Shown here: one piece after another, positions 26,794 to 36,349 of the stretch
Position numbering within the stretch: the stretch's first letter is position 1
How the letters are laid out: the number at the start of each line of letters is the position of its first letter
Assembly (NCBI GenBank): GCA_029624815.1
Contig: JARSSH010000065.1
Location: 1 to 46,137 of the forward strand
From: Candidatus Competibacter sp.
GTDB lineage: Bacteria > Pseudomonadota > Gammaproteobacteria > Competibacterales > Competibacteraceae
DNA length: 46,137 nucleotides
Direction: 5' to 3'
Made by a program: the position numbers and the translations under genes
Notes under the pieces: generated by a model
What the model was told of the DNA's origin: nothing
Seen by the model: the letters and a program-made list of their open reading frames with translations, nothing else
The model's database searches: none

Positions 26794-27507
26794 TTAGCAC
26801 TCTCGCGCCAACGCTCCATCCGTCAATCGCCATACCGCGTCCATTCGCGCCGCCAAGCCCGGATCGTGGGTCACCACTACGAAACTGGTGCCGAGATCGC
26901 GGTTGAGTTCCAGCATCAAATCAAACACCTGTCCGGCGCTGTGCCGGTCGAGATTACCGGTCGGTTCGTCGGCCAGCACGCAGGCCGGCTCGGTGATCAA
27001 GGCTCGCGCCACCGCCGCCCGCTGGCGCTCGCCACCGGACAGTTCCCCCGGCTTGTGCTTCAACCGTTGGCCCAGTCCGACCCGCTCCAGCAGCCCCGCC
27101 GCCCGTCCGGTCGCCTTGGCCGGTGTCTCGCCGCGAATCAGCAACGGCATCGCCACATTCTCCAAGGCCGTAAACTCCGATAGCAGATGGTGGAATTGAT
27201 AGACAAACCCCAGCCAGCGATTGCGCAACCGCCCCCGATTGGCATCTCCCAACCGGCTCAGCTCCCGCCCCGCCACCCACACCGAACCCGCGGTCGGCGT
27301 ATCCAGGCCGCCCAGCAGGTGCAGCAAGGTGCTTTTACCCGATCCGGAACTGCCGACAATAGCCAAGCGTTCGCCACGCCGGATTTGGAAATCGACCTCC
27401 CGCAGCACCTCCAACCGCTCGCTGCCCTGCCGGAACGCCTTAGCCAACTGGCGACATTCCAACACCATCGCACCATCGTCGGTCGCCATCGCCTCGATCT
27501 CATTCAT
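26794..27507 (-). CDS. lolD: Lipoprotein-releasing ABC transporter ATP-binding protein
   Basis: A 237-residue ATPase. Walker [20 protein letters not shown]-loop FVYQFHHLL, signature LSGGERQR, Walker [13 protein letters not shown] and H-loop [24 protein letters not shown] is the usual LolD context. With LolC/E it pulls lipoproteins from the inner membrane for LolA. Start at 27507 (MNEIEAMAT) overlaps the lolC stop by eight bases; a longer frame shadows lolC. Confidence 0.95.
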   Translation of the reverse strand: MNEIEAMATDDGAMVLECRQLAKAFRQGSERLEVLREVDFQIRRGERLAIVGSSGSGKSTLLHLLGGLDTPTAGSVWVAGRELSRLGDANRGRLRNRWLGFVYQFHHLLSEFTALENVAMPLLIRGETPAKATGRAAGLLERVGLGQRLKHKPGELSGGERQRAAVARALITEPACVLADEPTGNLDRHSAGQVFDLMLELNRDLGTSFVVVTHDPGLAARMDAVWRLTDGALAREC

Positions 27508-28750
27508 AACGCAGCGCCTCCGCCGGCTGGGTCCGCGCCGCGCGCCAAGCCGGATACAGCGTGGCCAGAGTGGCCAATCCGAACGCCACCAGGCCGATGG
27601 TCGTGACATCGCCCCATTGGACCTGCGAGGGTAAATCACTGATCAGATAAACATCCGGAGCGAGGAATTTAATGCCCAACAGCCGTTCGATGAACGGTAC
27701 CGCCACATCGACATGGGTCGCCAGCGCCACCCCGCCGGCCAAACCCAGCAAGGTGCCGACCAAACCGATGGTAATGCCTTGCACGATGAAGATGCCCATG
27801 ATGCTGAGCGGCGTCGCGCCCAGAGTGCGCAAGATGGCGATATCCGCCTGTTTGTCGGTCACCACCATCACGAGGGCAGACACGATATTGAACGCCGCCA
27901 CCGCCACGATCAGGGTCAGGATGACAAACATCGCGGTTTTTTCGATCTGCACCGCCCGAAAGAAACTGGCGTGATCCTGGGTCCAGTCGCGGGCCAGATA
28001 ACCGTCCGGCAAACGGTCGGCGAGCTGGCGGGCCAAGCGCGGCGCCTGGAACAGATCGCGCAGCTTCAAGCGCACGCCGTTGACCGCTCCATCCGGATAC
28101 TGGAACAGTTTGCCGGCATCCGCGACATGCACCAACGCCAACCCGCGGTCATACTCGTACATGCCGGCCTTGAAGATCCCGACCACATCGAAACGCTTGA
28201 GCCGGGGCAACACTCCAGCCGGAGTCACGGTGGCCTGCGGGGTAATGACCGTCACTTTGTCGCCCAGCATCAGCCCCAGGGCATTGGCCAGCTCCTTGCC
28301 GAGAATGATGCCGAAACCGCCGGGGCGTAGATCGTCCAGCGCGCCCTGCACCATCTTGCCGCCGATATCGGAAACCCGCCGCTCTTCGTCCGGCAGAATC
28401 CCCTGGATCAGGGCGCCGCTGACCAGCGAAGCGTTGTTCAGCATCGCCTCGCCGCGGATAAACGGGGCGCCACCCTGGACTTCGGGATTTTGCAGCACCT
28501 GTTCCCGCACCGCGCGCCAATCCTCCAGCGGCCCGCTCCAGCGGCTGATCGTGGCATGGGCGGTCATGGCCAGGATGCGCCCGCGCAGTTCCTGCTGGAA
28601 TCCGTTCATCACCGACAACACGGTGATCAGCGCGGTAATCCCCAAGGCGATGCCCAGCATCGAAGTCAGGGAAATGAAGGAAATGAAATGATTGCGACGC
28701 TTGGCGCGGGTGTAGCGCAAGCCGATGAACAATTCCAAGGGGCGAAACAT
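27500..28750 (-). CDS. lolC: Lipoprotein-releasing ABC transporter permease LolC/LolE
   Basis: A 416-residue permease with the MacB/FtsX-like layout: an N-terminal membrane helix ([20 protein letters not shown] in part: [17 protein letters not shown]), a large periplasmic domain (about 45-265), then three helices including [22 protein letters not shown] in part, [19 protein letters not shown] and [22 protein letters not shown] in part. The start [20 protein letters not shown] is the family's N-terminus; an ATG at 28768 is less likely. Only one permease gene is present, so it may form a homodimer (LolF type). Overlaps lolD. Confidence 0.93.
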   Translation of the reverse strand: MFRPLELFIGLRYTRAKRRNHFISFISLTSMLGIALGITALITVLSVMNGFQQELRGRILAMTAHATISRWSGPLEDWRAVREQVLQNPEVQGGAPFIRGEAMLNNASLVSGALIQGILPDEERRVSDIGGKMVQGALDDLRPGGFGIILGKELANALGLMLGDKVTVITPQATVTPAGVLPRLKRFDVVGIFKAGMYEYDRGLALVHVADAGKLFQYPDGAVNGVRLKLRDLFQAPRLARQLADRLPDGYLARDWTQDHASFFRAVQIEKTAMFVILTLIVAVAAFNIVSALVMVVTDKQADIAILRTLGATPLSIMGIFIVQGITIGLVGTLLGLAGGVALATHVDVAVPFIERLLGIKFLAPDVYLISDLPSQVQWGDVTTIGLVAFGLATLATLYPAWRAARTQPAEALRYE

Positions 28751-28793
28751 GAACACGATCCCGATCATGGGTTGCGGCGGTTGCCGGGAAACG

Positions 28794-28809
28794 CGTCATT
28801 ATAATGACG
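28794..28809. promoter_or_regulatory. Palindrome containing TATAAT upstream of lolC
   Basis: CGTCATTATAATGACG is a perfect 16-bp palindrome about 45-60 bp before the lolC start, with a consensus -10 hexamer in its centre on both strands. No good -35 is visible. It may be a promoter element or an operator for the lol operon. Confidence 0.4.
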
Positions 28810-28833
28810 TCGGCCGCCTTTCGGGCGGCCGAC
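28809..28833. terminator. Strong hairpin after the HhH gene
   Basis: GTCGGCCGCC (28809-28818) and GGCGGCCGAC (28824-28833) form a 10-bp GC-rich stem with a five-base loop, between the end of the HhH gene and lolC on the minus strand. There is no clear T-run, so termination efficiency is uncertain. Confidence 0.5.
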
Positions 28834-28869
28834 GCGATTCCGCGAAAAAATTTGGGACGGCGCGCTGAG

Positions 28870-29292
28870 CTATTGTTTGGCGGGTTCGGCTGGCGCGGCC
28901 GGCATCGCGGGCGCCTTCGGCATCGCGGGCGCCTTCGGCACCGCCGGCATCTCGGGCGCTTTCGGCGTCGCCGGCATCTCGGGCGCTTTCGGCATCGCCG
29001 GCATCTCGGGCGCTTTCGGCATCGCGGCGGCCCCGCCGACCGACAACATTTCTTTGTTGGTGATCAAGGTTTTTTCACCAACGCCAGGCACCTTGGCCAA
29101 ATCCTCCACGGATTTGAAAGGTCCGTTGGTCTCGCGATATTTCACGATTTCGGCCGCTTTTTTCGGACCGATCCCCTTCAAACCCTTCTCCAATTGCTCG
29201 GCGGTCGCCGTATTGATATCGATCGCTTGCGCGAACACCACAGCGGAACAGAAAGCCAGCAACAGGCCAAAAATCACATTTATCAATTTCAT
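28870..29292 (-). CDS. Secreted helix-hairpin-helix protein (ComEA-like) with Pro-rich tail
   Basis: A 140-residue protein. Signal peptide MKLINVIFGLLLAFCSAVVFAQA; then IDINTATAEQLEKGLKGIGPKKAAEIVKYR (in part: DINTATAEQL, LKGIGPKKAAEIV) and LAKVPGVGEKTL, two helix-hairpin-helix motifs as in ComEA, a DNA-binding protein of transformation. After residue 80 the tail is a repeat of MPKAPEMPA-like nonapeptides. AGGAGG is six bases before the ATG at 29292; the ATG at 29298 directly abuts it. ComEC is a few genes downstream, so a periplasmic role in DNA uptake is plausible, not shown. Confidence 0.85.
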   Translation of the reverse strand: MKLINVIFGLLLAFCSAVVFAQAIDINTATAEQLEKGLKGIGPKKAAEIVKYRETNGPFKSVEDLAKVPGVGEKTLITNKEMLSVGGAAAMPKAPEMPAMPKAPEMPATPKAPEMPAVPKAPAMPKAPAMPAAPAEPAKQ

Positions 29293-29486
29293 TCGCATCC
29301 TCCTAAAGTATGAAATTGGAGACAGTGCCTTGCTGACGCGCCTGCGCCAGCACTCTAAAAATAGATAATTAAAATACAAATGCAACCCGGATGAAGCTTA
29401 ATGCCGAAAAAAGCCCCGGAAATCACTCAAAAACGTGTTTTCAATCCACAAAGATCCAACTACTTGCGCCTTGACGATACTGTCCG

Positions 29487-30656
29487 CTAAGCATCGGTTT
29501 TCATGACTAGGTCGGGTATCGGTTTGATTGTGCTCCACTGTAGGCAACTGGGACAACACCAGTGCAGCGATTTAACGACAAAGCCACAGTTACCGCAGCG
29601 GTAGCGGGCGGCATTATTGAGCATCTGAGTACTGATATAGTGCAACGCTTTCAAGTCGCTGTATTCCGCGCCCTCGCCCCGCCCCAGTTTGATCTCGACG
29701 AGCCGACGCAGGCCAAGCAGGGTCGGATATTCTCGTAGTTCGCGTTCGAGAAACCGCAGCGCCGCCTCCTCGCCCTCCTGCCGCAGCAACCACTCGGCCA
29801 GCGCATCCGTGATCCGCCCGCTGTGGTCTCGCTGCTGGACAGCACACAGATAAGCCACCCATTGATCAAGACGATTCAACACACCGTAACATTGACCAAG
29901 GGGCGCAATCACTTCCGGAAAATAGCCACGATCCTGCCGTTCGACCGCCTGAAAAGCCAGGATCGCCGCCTGATGGTCGCCCGCGCGCATCGCCAGATTA
30001 CCTAGCAGCAGGTTGGCCCGCGTGCAATCCGGATCGCGCGCCAGCGCGTCGAGCAGCCACCCTTTTGCTTCGGTAAAGTCGTTGCGCGCGCTCGCCTCCT
30101 CGGCCAGTTCGCAGCAGAAATGCGCGGTCTGCCGCCGCTTGGATTCACCACCGATTTGCCCCAAGCGGTCACAATAGACAATCGCTTGGCGCCAGTCCTT
30201 TTCCTGCTGCAAGATGTGGATCAGTCGGGACAAAGCAACTGCCATGTGATCGGGCTGGTCGACCAATTTCCGAAATAAAGCCTCGGCCCGGTCGAATAAA
30301 CCAGCGCGCAAATAGTCTTCACCCAGTTCCAACATGGCCCGGCGGCGCTGGTCGTCGGTCAGGGTGGTTCGCGCGATCAGGCTGCCATGAATATGGATCG
30401 CCCGGTCCGCCTCACCGCGACGACGAAACAGGTTCCCCAAAGCCAGATGCGTTTCGGCGGTATCCTGGTCCACGTCGGCCATACGGGTAAAAACCTCGAT
30501 GGCCTGGTCCGGTTTGTCGTCGATCAGATAATTCAAGCCCTTGAAATATTCGGCGCTGCGCGCGGTCGCCTCGTCCCGCCGTGCATGGTTGCGCCGGGCC
30601 GCCCACCAACCGGAGGCGGCGGCAACGGGCAATAGCAACCACAGCAATTCCATCAT
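29487..30656 (-). CDS. lapB: LapB (YciM), lipopolysaccharide assembly protein B
   Basis: A 389-residue protein with one N-terminal membrane anchor (MMELLWLLLPVAAASGWW), nine or so TPR repeats, and a C-terminal rubredoxin-like metal site YRCGNCGFVV...WCCPSCLQW. In E. coli LapB with FtsH controls LpxC turnover and thus lipid A synthesis. The start at 30656 is chosen from resemblance to the E. coli N-terminus; a TTG at 30671 is also in frame. It follows lapA by 25 bases. Confidence 0.94.
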   Translation of the reverse strand: MMELLWLLLPVAAASGWWAARRNHARRDEATARSAEYFKGLNYLIDDKPDQAIEVFTRMADVDQDTAETHLALGNLFRRRGEADRAIHIHGSLIARTTLTDDQRRRAMLELGEDYLRAGLFDRAEALFRKLVDQPDHMAVALSRLIHILQQEKDWRQAIVYCDRLGQIGGESKRRQTAHFCCELAEEASARNDFTEAKGWLLDALARDPDCTRANLLLGNLAMRAGDHQAAILAFQAVERQDRGYFPEVIAPLGQCYGVLNRLDQWVAYLCAVQQRDHSGRITDALAEWLLRQEGEEAALRFLERELREYPTLLGLRRLVEIKLGRGEGAEYSDLKALHYISTQMLNNAARYRCGNCGFVVKSLHWCCPSCLQWSTIKPIPDLVMKTDA

Positions 30657-30681
30657 GGTCCAGCGAAGCAACGCCGGTTGA

Positions 30682-30984
30682 TCAACGCATTTCCCGGCCT
30701 GCTTTCCTGATCAACAAATTGATTTCCTGTTCCTTGCCGGATATGGACTGACGCAACTGAGCCACCTGCCAACGCAGTGGCAATACGACGAAAACCCCAA
30801 TCAGAGCGGTCACCAATACGCCGGCGGCGAAAGCACACACCACCACCAACGATAACGGCAGCACGGTCGCGCCCAGCAGGTAGTTGACGGTCACCGGGTC
30901 GGTGTGAAGAGTGGAAAATTCCACTCCCAACAACAACACCACCAGCAAGATCGCAGCAATCAAAATAAATTTTATCCAGAACAT
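30682..30984 (-). CDS. lapA: LapA, lipopolysaccharide assembly protein A domain
   Basis: A 100-residue membrane protein with two helices, MFWIKFILIAAILLVVLLLGVEF (in part: ILIAAILLVVLLLG) and LPLSLVVVCAFAAGVLVTALIG in part, then a C-terminal basic coiled segment (RWQVAQLRQSISGKEQEINLL). LapA accompanies LapB, forming part of the control of LPS synthesis. It comes directly before lapB in the usual ihfB-lapA-lapB order. Confidence 0.92.
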   Translation of the reverse strand: MFWIKFILIAAILLVVLLLGVEFSTLHTDPVTVNYLLGATVLPLSLVVVCAFAAGVLVTALIGVFVVLPLRWQVAQLRQSISGKEQEINLLIRKAGREMR

Positions 30985-31082
30985 CTACTTCCCCCGCCGC
31001 CGGAACGGCTTGAAATCGATGAGGCTGGGTGGTTGACCGCGCAAGCATGTCGATCGTGGCCCATTCTTCCAGACTCTCAACA

Positions 31083-31110
31083 AAAAACCCACTCTATACC
31101 GTGGGTTTTT
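31083..31110 (-). terminator. Rho-independent terminator after ihfB
   Basis: AAAAACCCAC (31083-31092) and GTGGGTTTTT (31101-31110) form a 10-bp stem with an eight-base loop; on the minus strand the stem ends in a T-run. It separates ihfB from lapA, so lapAB should also have its own promoter. It is symmetric and would work on both strands. Confidence 0.85.
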
Positions 31111-31154
31111 GAACGGCCAATGACAGCCGACCACCTGCCGGATTAATGGAGATA

Positions 31155-31469
31155 TTACAAAAACCCATTGCCACCGTCATGATAAGCGTGGTAGTCGTTA
31201 ACTCGTTCGCGCAGTTCCTTACCCGGTTTAAAGTGTGGCACATATTTACCGGTCAGCGTCACGGCATCGCCTGTTTTGGGATTGCGGCCGATCCGCGGAG
31301 GGCGAAAATGCAGCGAAAAACTCCCAAAACCACGAACTTCGATCCGCTCGCCACCGGCCAGCGATTCACTCATCTGCTCCAGCATGGTCTTGACCGCTTG
31401 TTCCACATCCTTGTAGGGAACATCGCTGCGTTTGCGCGCGAGCACCTCGATTAATTCCGATTTCGTCAT
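31155..31469 (-). CDS. ihfB: Integration host factor beta subunit
   Basis: A 104-residue IHF-beta (HU/IHF family). [21 protein letters not shown] starts as IHF-beta does, then [28 protein letters not shown] (in part: [20 protein letters not shown]) with the Pro at the arm tip that intercalates and bends DNA. It forms a heterodimer with IHF-alpha, also needed by many sigma-54 promoters. GGAGG is seven bases before the ATG at 31469. After rpsA and a short repeat; terminator follows. Confidence 0.96.
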   Translation of the reverse strand: MTKSELIEVLARKRSDVPYKDVEQAVKTMLEQMSESLAGGERIEVRGFGSFSLHFRPPRIGRNPKTGDAVTLTGKYVPHFKPGKELRERVNDYHAYHDGGNGFL

Positions 31470-31485
31470 GAAGCCCCTCCATCGA

Positions 31486-31527
31486 AAAACACCCACCCTA
31501 TCCCTCCCCCGCGGGAGAGGGGGTTTT
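31486..31527. repeat. Palindromic intergenic repeat between rpsA and ihfB
   Basis: AAAACACCCACCCTATCCC to GAGAGGGGGTTTTG, an inverted repeat about a central CCCGCGGG. It resembles in style the repeats at 10398-10424 and the elements in the debranching gene, though the sequences differ. Confidence 0.6.
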
Positions 31528-31538
31528 GCCACAACCTT

Positions 31539-33212
31539 CTATTCGTCCTGCGTGCCCATCTGCTCCTTGAAAATATCCCCCAAGGTCGCACCAGTGCCGG
31601 ATCTGCGGCTATAGTCATGCAGGACTTCCGCCTCCTCGGCCATATCCTTGGCCTTGATCGACAAGGTAATGGTGCGGTTCTTGCGGTCGACGCCAATGAA
31701 TTTCGCCTCGACTTCGTCACCTTCCTTCAACAGCGCGCGAGCATCGTCAACCCGCTCACGCGACAGTTCGGAAGCGCGCAGCGTTCCCTCGACGCCTTGG
31801 CCCAGGTCGACCATGGCCCCCTTCGAGTCCACCGAGACGATGCGGCCCATGATCACGCTGCCCTTGGGATGATCGGCGACAAAATTGGAGAAAGGATCCT
31901 TGTCGAGCTGCTTGATGCCCAGTGAGATGCGCTCGCGCTCGGGATCGACCGCCAGCACCACCGCCTCGACTTCCTGGCTTTTCTTGTACTGACGCACCGC
32001 TTCCTCACCGGGCATGTTCCAGGATATGTCGGACAGATGAACCAAACCGTCGATGCCGCCATCCAGACCGATGAAGATGCCAAAATCGGTAATCGATTTG
32101 ATCTTGCCGGAAACGCGATCGCCTTTGGCGTGGCTTTGGTCGAACTCTTCCCAGGGGTTCTGCTGGCATTGTTTCATGCCCAGCGAAATGCGGCGGCGAT
32201 CCTCGTCGATGTCGAGAACCATGACCTCAACTTCGTCGCCCAGAGCCACCACCTTGTTCGGGTTCACGTTCTTGTTGGTCCAGTCCATTTCGGAAACGTG
32301 GACCAAACCTTCGACACCCTCCTCGATCTCCACGAAGCAACCGTAGTCGGCGATGTTGGTCACCTTGCCGAACACCCGTGTCCCAACCGGATAGCGACGA
32401 GCCAGCGCGATCCAGGGATCGTCGCCCAGTTGTTTGAGGCCCAACGAGACGCGGTTGCGGTCGCGGTCGAACTTCAGCACCTTGACCTGAATATGGTCGC
32501 CGACGGCGACCACCTCGGAAGGATGCTTGACCCGTCGCCAAGCCATGTCCGTGATGTGCAACAGGCCATCGATGCCGCCGAGGTCGAGGAAGGCGCCATA
32601 GTCGGTAAGGTTCTTGACCACGCCTTCGACGATCTGACCTTCCTGCAGATTTTGCAGCAGCGCTTCGCGTTCGGCGCTGTATTCCTGCTCCACCACCGCC
32701 CGGCGGGAAACCACGACGTTATTGCGGCGGCGGTCCAATTTGATGACCTTGAATTCCTGCTCCTTACCCTCCAGATAGGCGGCATCCCGCACCGGCCGCA
32801 CATCCACCAGCGAACCGGGCAGAAAGGCGCGGATCTCACCGATATCCACGGTGAAGCCGCCCTTGACCTTGCCGCTGATCAGGCCCTTGATGATTTCTTC
32901 GCCTTCGAATGCCTTTTCCAGGGCGCTCCAGACACGGGCGCGTTTAGCCTTTTCGCGGGAGAGTCGGGTTTCTCCGAAGCCGTCCTCGAGCGCATCCAGG
33001 GCAACCTCGACCTCGTCTCCAACCTTGACTTCGAGCACGCCCTCCTCGCTGTAAAACTGTTCGAGCGGAATCAGTCCTTCCGATTTCAGGCCGGCGTTAA
33101 CCACCACGGCGTCCGCCCGGATTTCCACCACCAATCCCTGGACGATGGAGCCAGGCTGCATCTGCTTGTCGACCAGGCTCTGTTCAAACAGTTCGGCAAA
33201 ACTTTCGGTCAT
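31539..33212 (-). CDS. rpsA: 30S ribosomal protein S1
   Basis: A 557-residue S1, the same length as in E. coli. Six S1/OB repeats are visible, each with a VKGxVxxIxDxG-type strand pair: for instance [19 protein letters not shown] in part, [20 protein letters not shown] in part, [21 protein letters not shown] in part and [20 protein letters not shown] in part. It brings mRNA to the 30S subunit. The 235-bp gap upstream (33213-33447) holds a hairpin, with no gene seen. Followed by ihfB, as in most gammaproteobacteria. Confidence 0.97.
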   Translation of the reverse strand: MTESFAELFEQSLVDKQMQPGSIVQGLVVEIRADAVVVNAGLKSEGLIPLEQFYSEEGVLEVKVGDEVEVALDALEDGFGETRLSREKAKRARVWSALEKAFEGEEIIKGLISGKVKGGFTVDIGEIRAFLPGSLVDVRPVRDAAYLEGKEQEFKVIKLDRRRNNVVVSRRAVVEQEYSAEREALLQNLQEGQIVEGVVKNLTDYGAFLDLGGIDGLLHITDMAWRRVKHPSEVVAVGDHIQVKVLKFDRDRNRVSLGLKQLGDDPWIALARRYPVGTRVFGKVTNIADYGCFVEIEEGVEGLVHVSEMDWTNKNVNPNKVVALGDEVEVMVLDIDEDRRRISLGMKQCQQNPWEEFDQSHAKGDRVSGKIKSITDFGIFIGLDGGIDGLVHLSDISWNMPGEEAVRQYKKSQEVEAVVLAVDPERERISLGIKQLDKDPFSNFVADHPKGSVIMGRIVSVDSKGAMVDLGQGVEGTLRASELSRERVDDARALLKEGDEVEAKFIGVDRKNRTITLSIKAKDMAEEAEVLHDYSRRSGTGATLGDIFKEQMGTQDE

Positions 33213-33311
33213 GGGTTATAGCTCAAGAACCGGCGGCACGAACCGCCTCGGGTTGGTTTGCATAGGGTTCGGCAACGACAGGGCGCCCGAACCGGTTTCG
33301 AGTGACTGTGC

Positions 33312-33327
33312 TTCCGCCACGGCGGAA
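33312..33327. promoter_or_regulatory. Hairpin upstream of rpsA
   Basis: TTCCGCC and GGCGGAA are perfect inverted arms around AC, about 100 bp before the rpsA start. S1 of E. coli controls its own translation through hairpins in its leader; this could be part of such a leader, by position only. Confidence 0.3.
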
Positions 33328-33447
33328 ACCTTCAGGGCTTGTGCCCAGAGCGCCCAGTCCTGGCGCTCGATCAATGCGGTAACGTCAAAGTGCGATTAGT
33401 AACGCCAAAGCGTAGCCAAGGGCGACGCCGACGTAAAGGGCGAAACT

Positions 33448-34143
33448 CTAGGGGATTACCGTTACCGCCAACCGTCGAACCGCGAGCGCCAGCGCCCACT
33501 TGCAGACCTCGGTTACACCTAGTTGGGTAGTATCCAGCATTTCCGCATCGGCGGCGGGTCTGAGCGGCGCCACCGCACGGCAGGCGTCGCGAGCGTCGCG
33601 TTCGGCGATCTCTTCGATAAGACTGTTAAGGTTAGCATCCATGCCTTTTTCAATCAACTGCTTATACCGCCGGCGGGCGCGCTCTTCGGCGCTGGCGTTC
33701 AGGAACAGTTTGAGCCCGGCTTTTGGAAACACCACCGTACCCATATCCCGGCCGTCGGCGATCAGACCGGGAGGGCGGCGGAAATCCCGTTGCCGTTGTA
33801 ACAGCGCGGCGCGCACCGCCGGCAGCGCCGCTACCCGGGACGCGGCATTGCCGACGGTTTCGCCACGCAGCATGTCGCCGACTTCCACACCGTCCAGCAA
33901 TACCCGTGAAGTTCCCGCGATATCGGCCACGAACACCGCATCCAGCGCGGCGGCCACCGCCGCTACCTGGGCTTCGTCTTCCAACGGCAGTCCACGACGC
34001 CGCGCCGCCAGCGCGGTCAAGCGATACAACGCGCCGCTGTCGAGCAGATGCCAACCCAACCGCGCCGCCAGCCATTGGCAGAGGGTGCCCTTGCCAACCC
34101 CGCTTGGTCCATCGATGGCGATTACCGGCGCTTCGTCGCTCAT
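33448..34143 (-). CDS. cmk: Cytidylate kinase
   Basis: A 231-residue CMP/dCMP kinase. P-loop [20 protein letters not shown] in part (GPSGVGKGT), [16 protein letters not shown], the CMP-binding motif [14 protein letters not shown] and [13 protein letters not shown]. Start at 34143 is fixed by the ATGA overlap with the aroA stop; the longer frame lies inside aroA. Gene order aroA-cmk-rpsA is standard. Confidence 0.95.
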   Translation of the reverse strand: MSDEAPVIAIDGPSGVGKGTLCQWLAARLGWHLLDSGALYRLTALAARRRGLPLEDEAQVAAVAAALDAVFVADIAGTSRVLLDGVEVGDMLRGETVGNAASRVAALPAVRAALLQRQRDFRRPPGLIADGRDMGTVVFPKAGLKLFLNASAEERARRRYKQLIEKGMDANLNSLIEEIAERDARDACRAVAPLRPAADAEMLDTTQLGVTEVCKWALALAVRRLAVTVIP

Positions 34144-35459
34144 GCGCCCTCCCGCACCGCCAGCTTCAGCCCGGCGGCGCGGGCCAACGCCACAAAATCG
34201 GGAAAGGAGGTGTCGACATTGGCGCAATCGCGGATCGAAACCGGATCACCGGCGCGCAACGCGGCCATGGCGAAACTCATGGCGATACGGTGATCGCCGC
34301 GGCTGTCGACCGTACCTCCAGACAACGCGCCGCCCCGGATGACGATACCGTCCGTGGTCGGTCCGGCGGCGATGCCGAGCGCCGTCAAGCCATCGGCCAT
34401 CACCTGGATGCGGTCGCTTTCCTTGAGCCGCAACTCCTCGGCGCCGGTTAGCACGGTGATGCCCTCGGCGCAGGCGGCGGCGATAAACAACGCCGGAAAT
34501 TCGTCGATGGCCAACGGCACCAAGCACTCGGGAATTTGAACGCCATGCAGCGGCGCGTGGCGTACTCGCAGGTCGGCCACCGGCTCGCCGCCCGCCAGCC
34601 GCGGGTTCAGCATCTCGATATCGGCCCCCATCAAGCGCAGGATGTCGAGCACGCCGGTGCGGGTCGGGTTGACGCCAACATGCTCCAGCAATAGATCGGA
34701 ACCCGGCGCGATGCTGGCGCCGACCAGGAAGAACGCCGCCGAGGAAATATCGGCCGGCACATCGATTTCGGTCCCCAGGAGCGTCCCGCCACCGGCGATC
34801 GCGACGGTGCGGCCACCCTCGCGCACGAGCGGATAAGCGAACCCTTCCAACATGCGTTCGGTGTGGTCGCGGGTCGGCGCCGGCTCGGCGATCCGGGTGA
34901 TCCCCGCGGCGTAGAGTCCGGCCAATAGCAGGCAGGATTTGACCTGAGCGCTGGCCATCGGCAGCGGGTAGTCGATGCCGCTCAAGCGCCGGCCACCGTG
35001 AATTCGCAGCGGCGCGGTGCCGGCTTCGGTGGCTTCAATACGCGCCCCCATGAGCGCCAGCGGTTCGGTCACCCGCCGCATCGGCCGGCGGTTCAGCGAA
35101 GCATCGCCGGACAGCACCGTATCGAACGCCTGCCCGGCCAGAAGGCCACTCATCAACCGCATCGAGGTGCCGGAATTGCCCATGTCCAGCGCGCCGGTCG
35201 GCGCGCGCAAACCGTGCAGGCCCACGCCATGCACGGTCACACGGCCCTGGTCCGGGCCGTCGATGCGCACACCCATGGCGCGGAACGCCCGCAGCGTCGC
35301 CAGACAGTCCTCGCCTTCCAAAAAGCCGGTTATGGTGGTCGTGCCTTCGGCCAGCGCGCCGAGCATGATGGCGCGATGGGAAATCGATTTATCGCCGGGC
35401 ACCCGTAAGCGCCCGCCGAGAGCGCCGCCGGGTTCGGCGGTCAAGGTCAAGTTGGTCAT
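34140..35459 (-). CDS. aroA: 3-phosphoshikimate 1-carboxyvinyltransferase (EPSP synthase)
   Basis: A 439-residue EPSP synthase, sixth step of the shikimate pathway. Motifs: [58 protein letters not shown], ARTxDHTERML as [10 protein letters not shown], and [37 protein letters not shown]. The sequence LAGQ after the GNSGTS motif resembles class II enzymes (the E. coli form is class I), so it may be less glyphosate-sensitive; this rests on motif look only. It follows tyrA by ten bases and overlaps cmk. Confidence 0.95.
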   Translation of the reverse strand: MTNLTLTAEPGGALGGRLRVPGDKSISHRAIMLGALAEGTTTITGFLEGEDCLATLRAFRAMGVRIDGPDQGRVTVHGVGLHGLRAPTGALDMGNSGTSMRLMSGLLAGQAFDTVLSGDASLNRRPMRRVTEPLALMGARIEATEAGTAPLRIHGGRRLSGIDYPLPMASAQVKSCLLLAGLYAAGITRIAEPAPTRDHTERMLEGFAYPLVREGGRTVAIAGGGTLLGTEIDVPADISSAAFFLVGASIAPGSDLLLEHVGVNPTRTGVLDILRLMGADIEMLNPRLAGGEPVADLRVRHAPLHGVQIPECLVPLAIDEFPALFIAAACAEGITVLTGAEELRLKESDRIQVMADGLTALGIAAGPTTDGIVIRGGALSGGTVDSRGDHRIAMSFAMAALRAGDPVSIRDCANVDTSFPDFVALARAAGLKLAVREGA

Positions 35460-35469
35460 GGGGAAGAGA

Positions 35470-36348
35470 TCAGTCGAGATAGAGATTATCGCGAGCGCGT
35501 TTGGCTCGCTGGAACATGGCGAGAACAGCGGCGCGGTCGTCGGCGCCGATCGCTTCGGCCAGCCGCGTCAGATCGGCGCTGAACAGGGCGATCATTTCCA
35601 GTAATTGCTCGCGGTTGGCCACACAGATATCGTGCCACATTTTCGGGTCGCTGGACGCAATGCGGCTGAAATCGCGGAAACCGCCGGCGGCGTAGCGAAA
35701 AATCTCCGCCCGGTCGTCGAGCCGAGCCAAAGTATCGACCAGAGTGTAGGCCAGCATGTGCGGCAGGTGGCTGGTGGCGGCCAATACCGCGTCGTGATGG
35801 CGCACGCCCATATCCACCACCTCGGCGCCGGTCAGCTCCCACATCCGCCTGATCAAATGGTGCGAAGCGGCGGCGGTTTCCGCCAATGGCGTCAGGATCA
35901 CCCGTCGGCCCTGAAACAGGGTGGCGAACGACGCCTCCACCCCACTCTGCTCGGTACCGGCGATGGGATGACCGGGCACGAAATGCGGCGGGATATGGCC
36001 GTAAATCCGCTCGACGTCCGCCACCACGCTGCCCTTGGCGCTACCGACATCGGTCACCACCGCCGCAGGGGCCAAATGTGGGACGATGGCGCGCAACACC
36101 GATTCGATGGCGCCCAGCGGCACGGCGACGACGATCACATCGGCGCCGGCCACCGCGCGAGCGGGATCGGTGTCATAGCGGTCTATCACGCCCAACCGCA
36201 GGGCGGCGCGCAGATTATCCTCGCCACGCCCGGAACCGATCACCTCGCCCACTTCGCCCGCCTGCCTGAGCGCGCGGGCCAGCGACCCTCCGATCAGGCC
36301 GACACCGATCACGCACAAGCGCTGGATCAACGGCTGCTCCGTCGCCAT
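35470..36348 (-). CDS. tyrA: Prephenate dehydrogenase
   Basis: A 292-residue TyrA, oxidative decarboxylation of prephenate to 4-hydroxyphenylpyruvate. NAD-binding motif LCVIGVGLIGGSLARALR, then DVGSAKGSVV, HFVPGHPIAGTEQSGVEAS and HDAVLAATSHLPHMLAYTLV. No chorismate mutase or ACT domain is attached. The start at 36348 follows the hisC stop as TGATATG. Part of the pheA-hisC-tyrA-aroA cluster for phenylalanine and tyrosine. Confidence 0.95.
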   Translation of the reverse strand: MATEQPLIQRLCVIGVGLIGGSLARALRQAGEVGEVIGSGRGEDNLRAALRLGVIDRYDTDPARAVAGADVIVVAVPLGAIESVLRAIVPHLAPAAVVTDVGSAKGSVVADVERIYGHIPPHFVPGHPIAGTEQSGVEASFATLFQGRRVILTPLAETAAASHHLIRRMWELTGAEVVDMGVRHHDAVLAATSHLPHMLAYTLVDTLARLDDRAEIFRYAAGGFRDFSRIASSDPKMWHDICVANREQLLEMIALFSADLTRLAEAIGADDRAAVLAMFQRAKRARDNLYLD

Positions 36349-36349
36349 A

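Noticed and set aside
28877-29368. 163-codon plus-strand frame with GIAGAFG repeats
   Set aside because: Antisense reading of the Pro-Lys-Ala repeat in the HhH gene.
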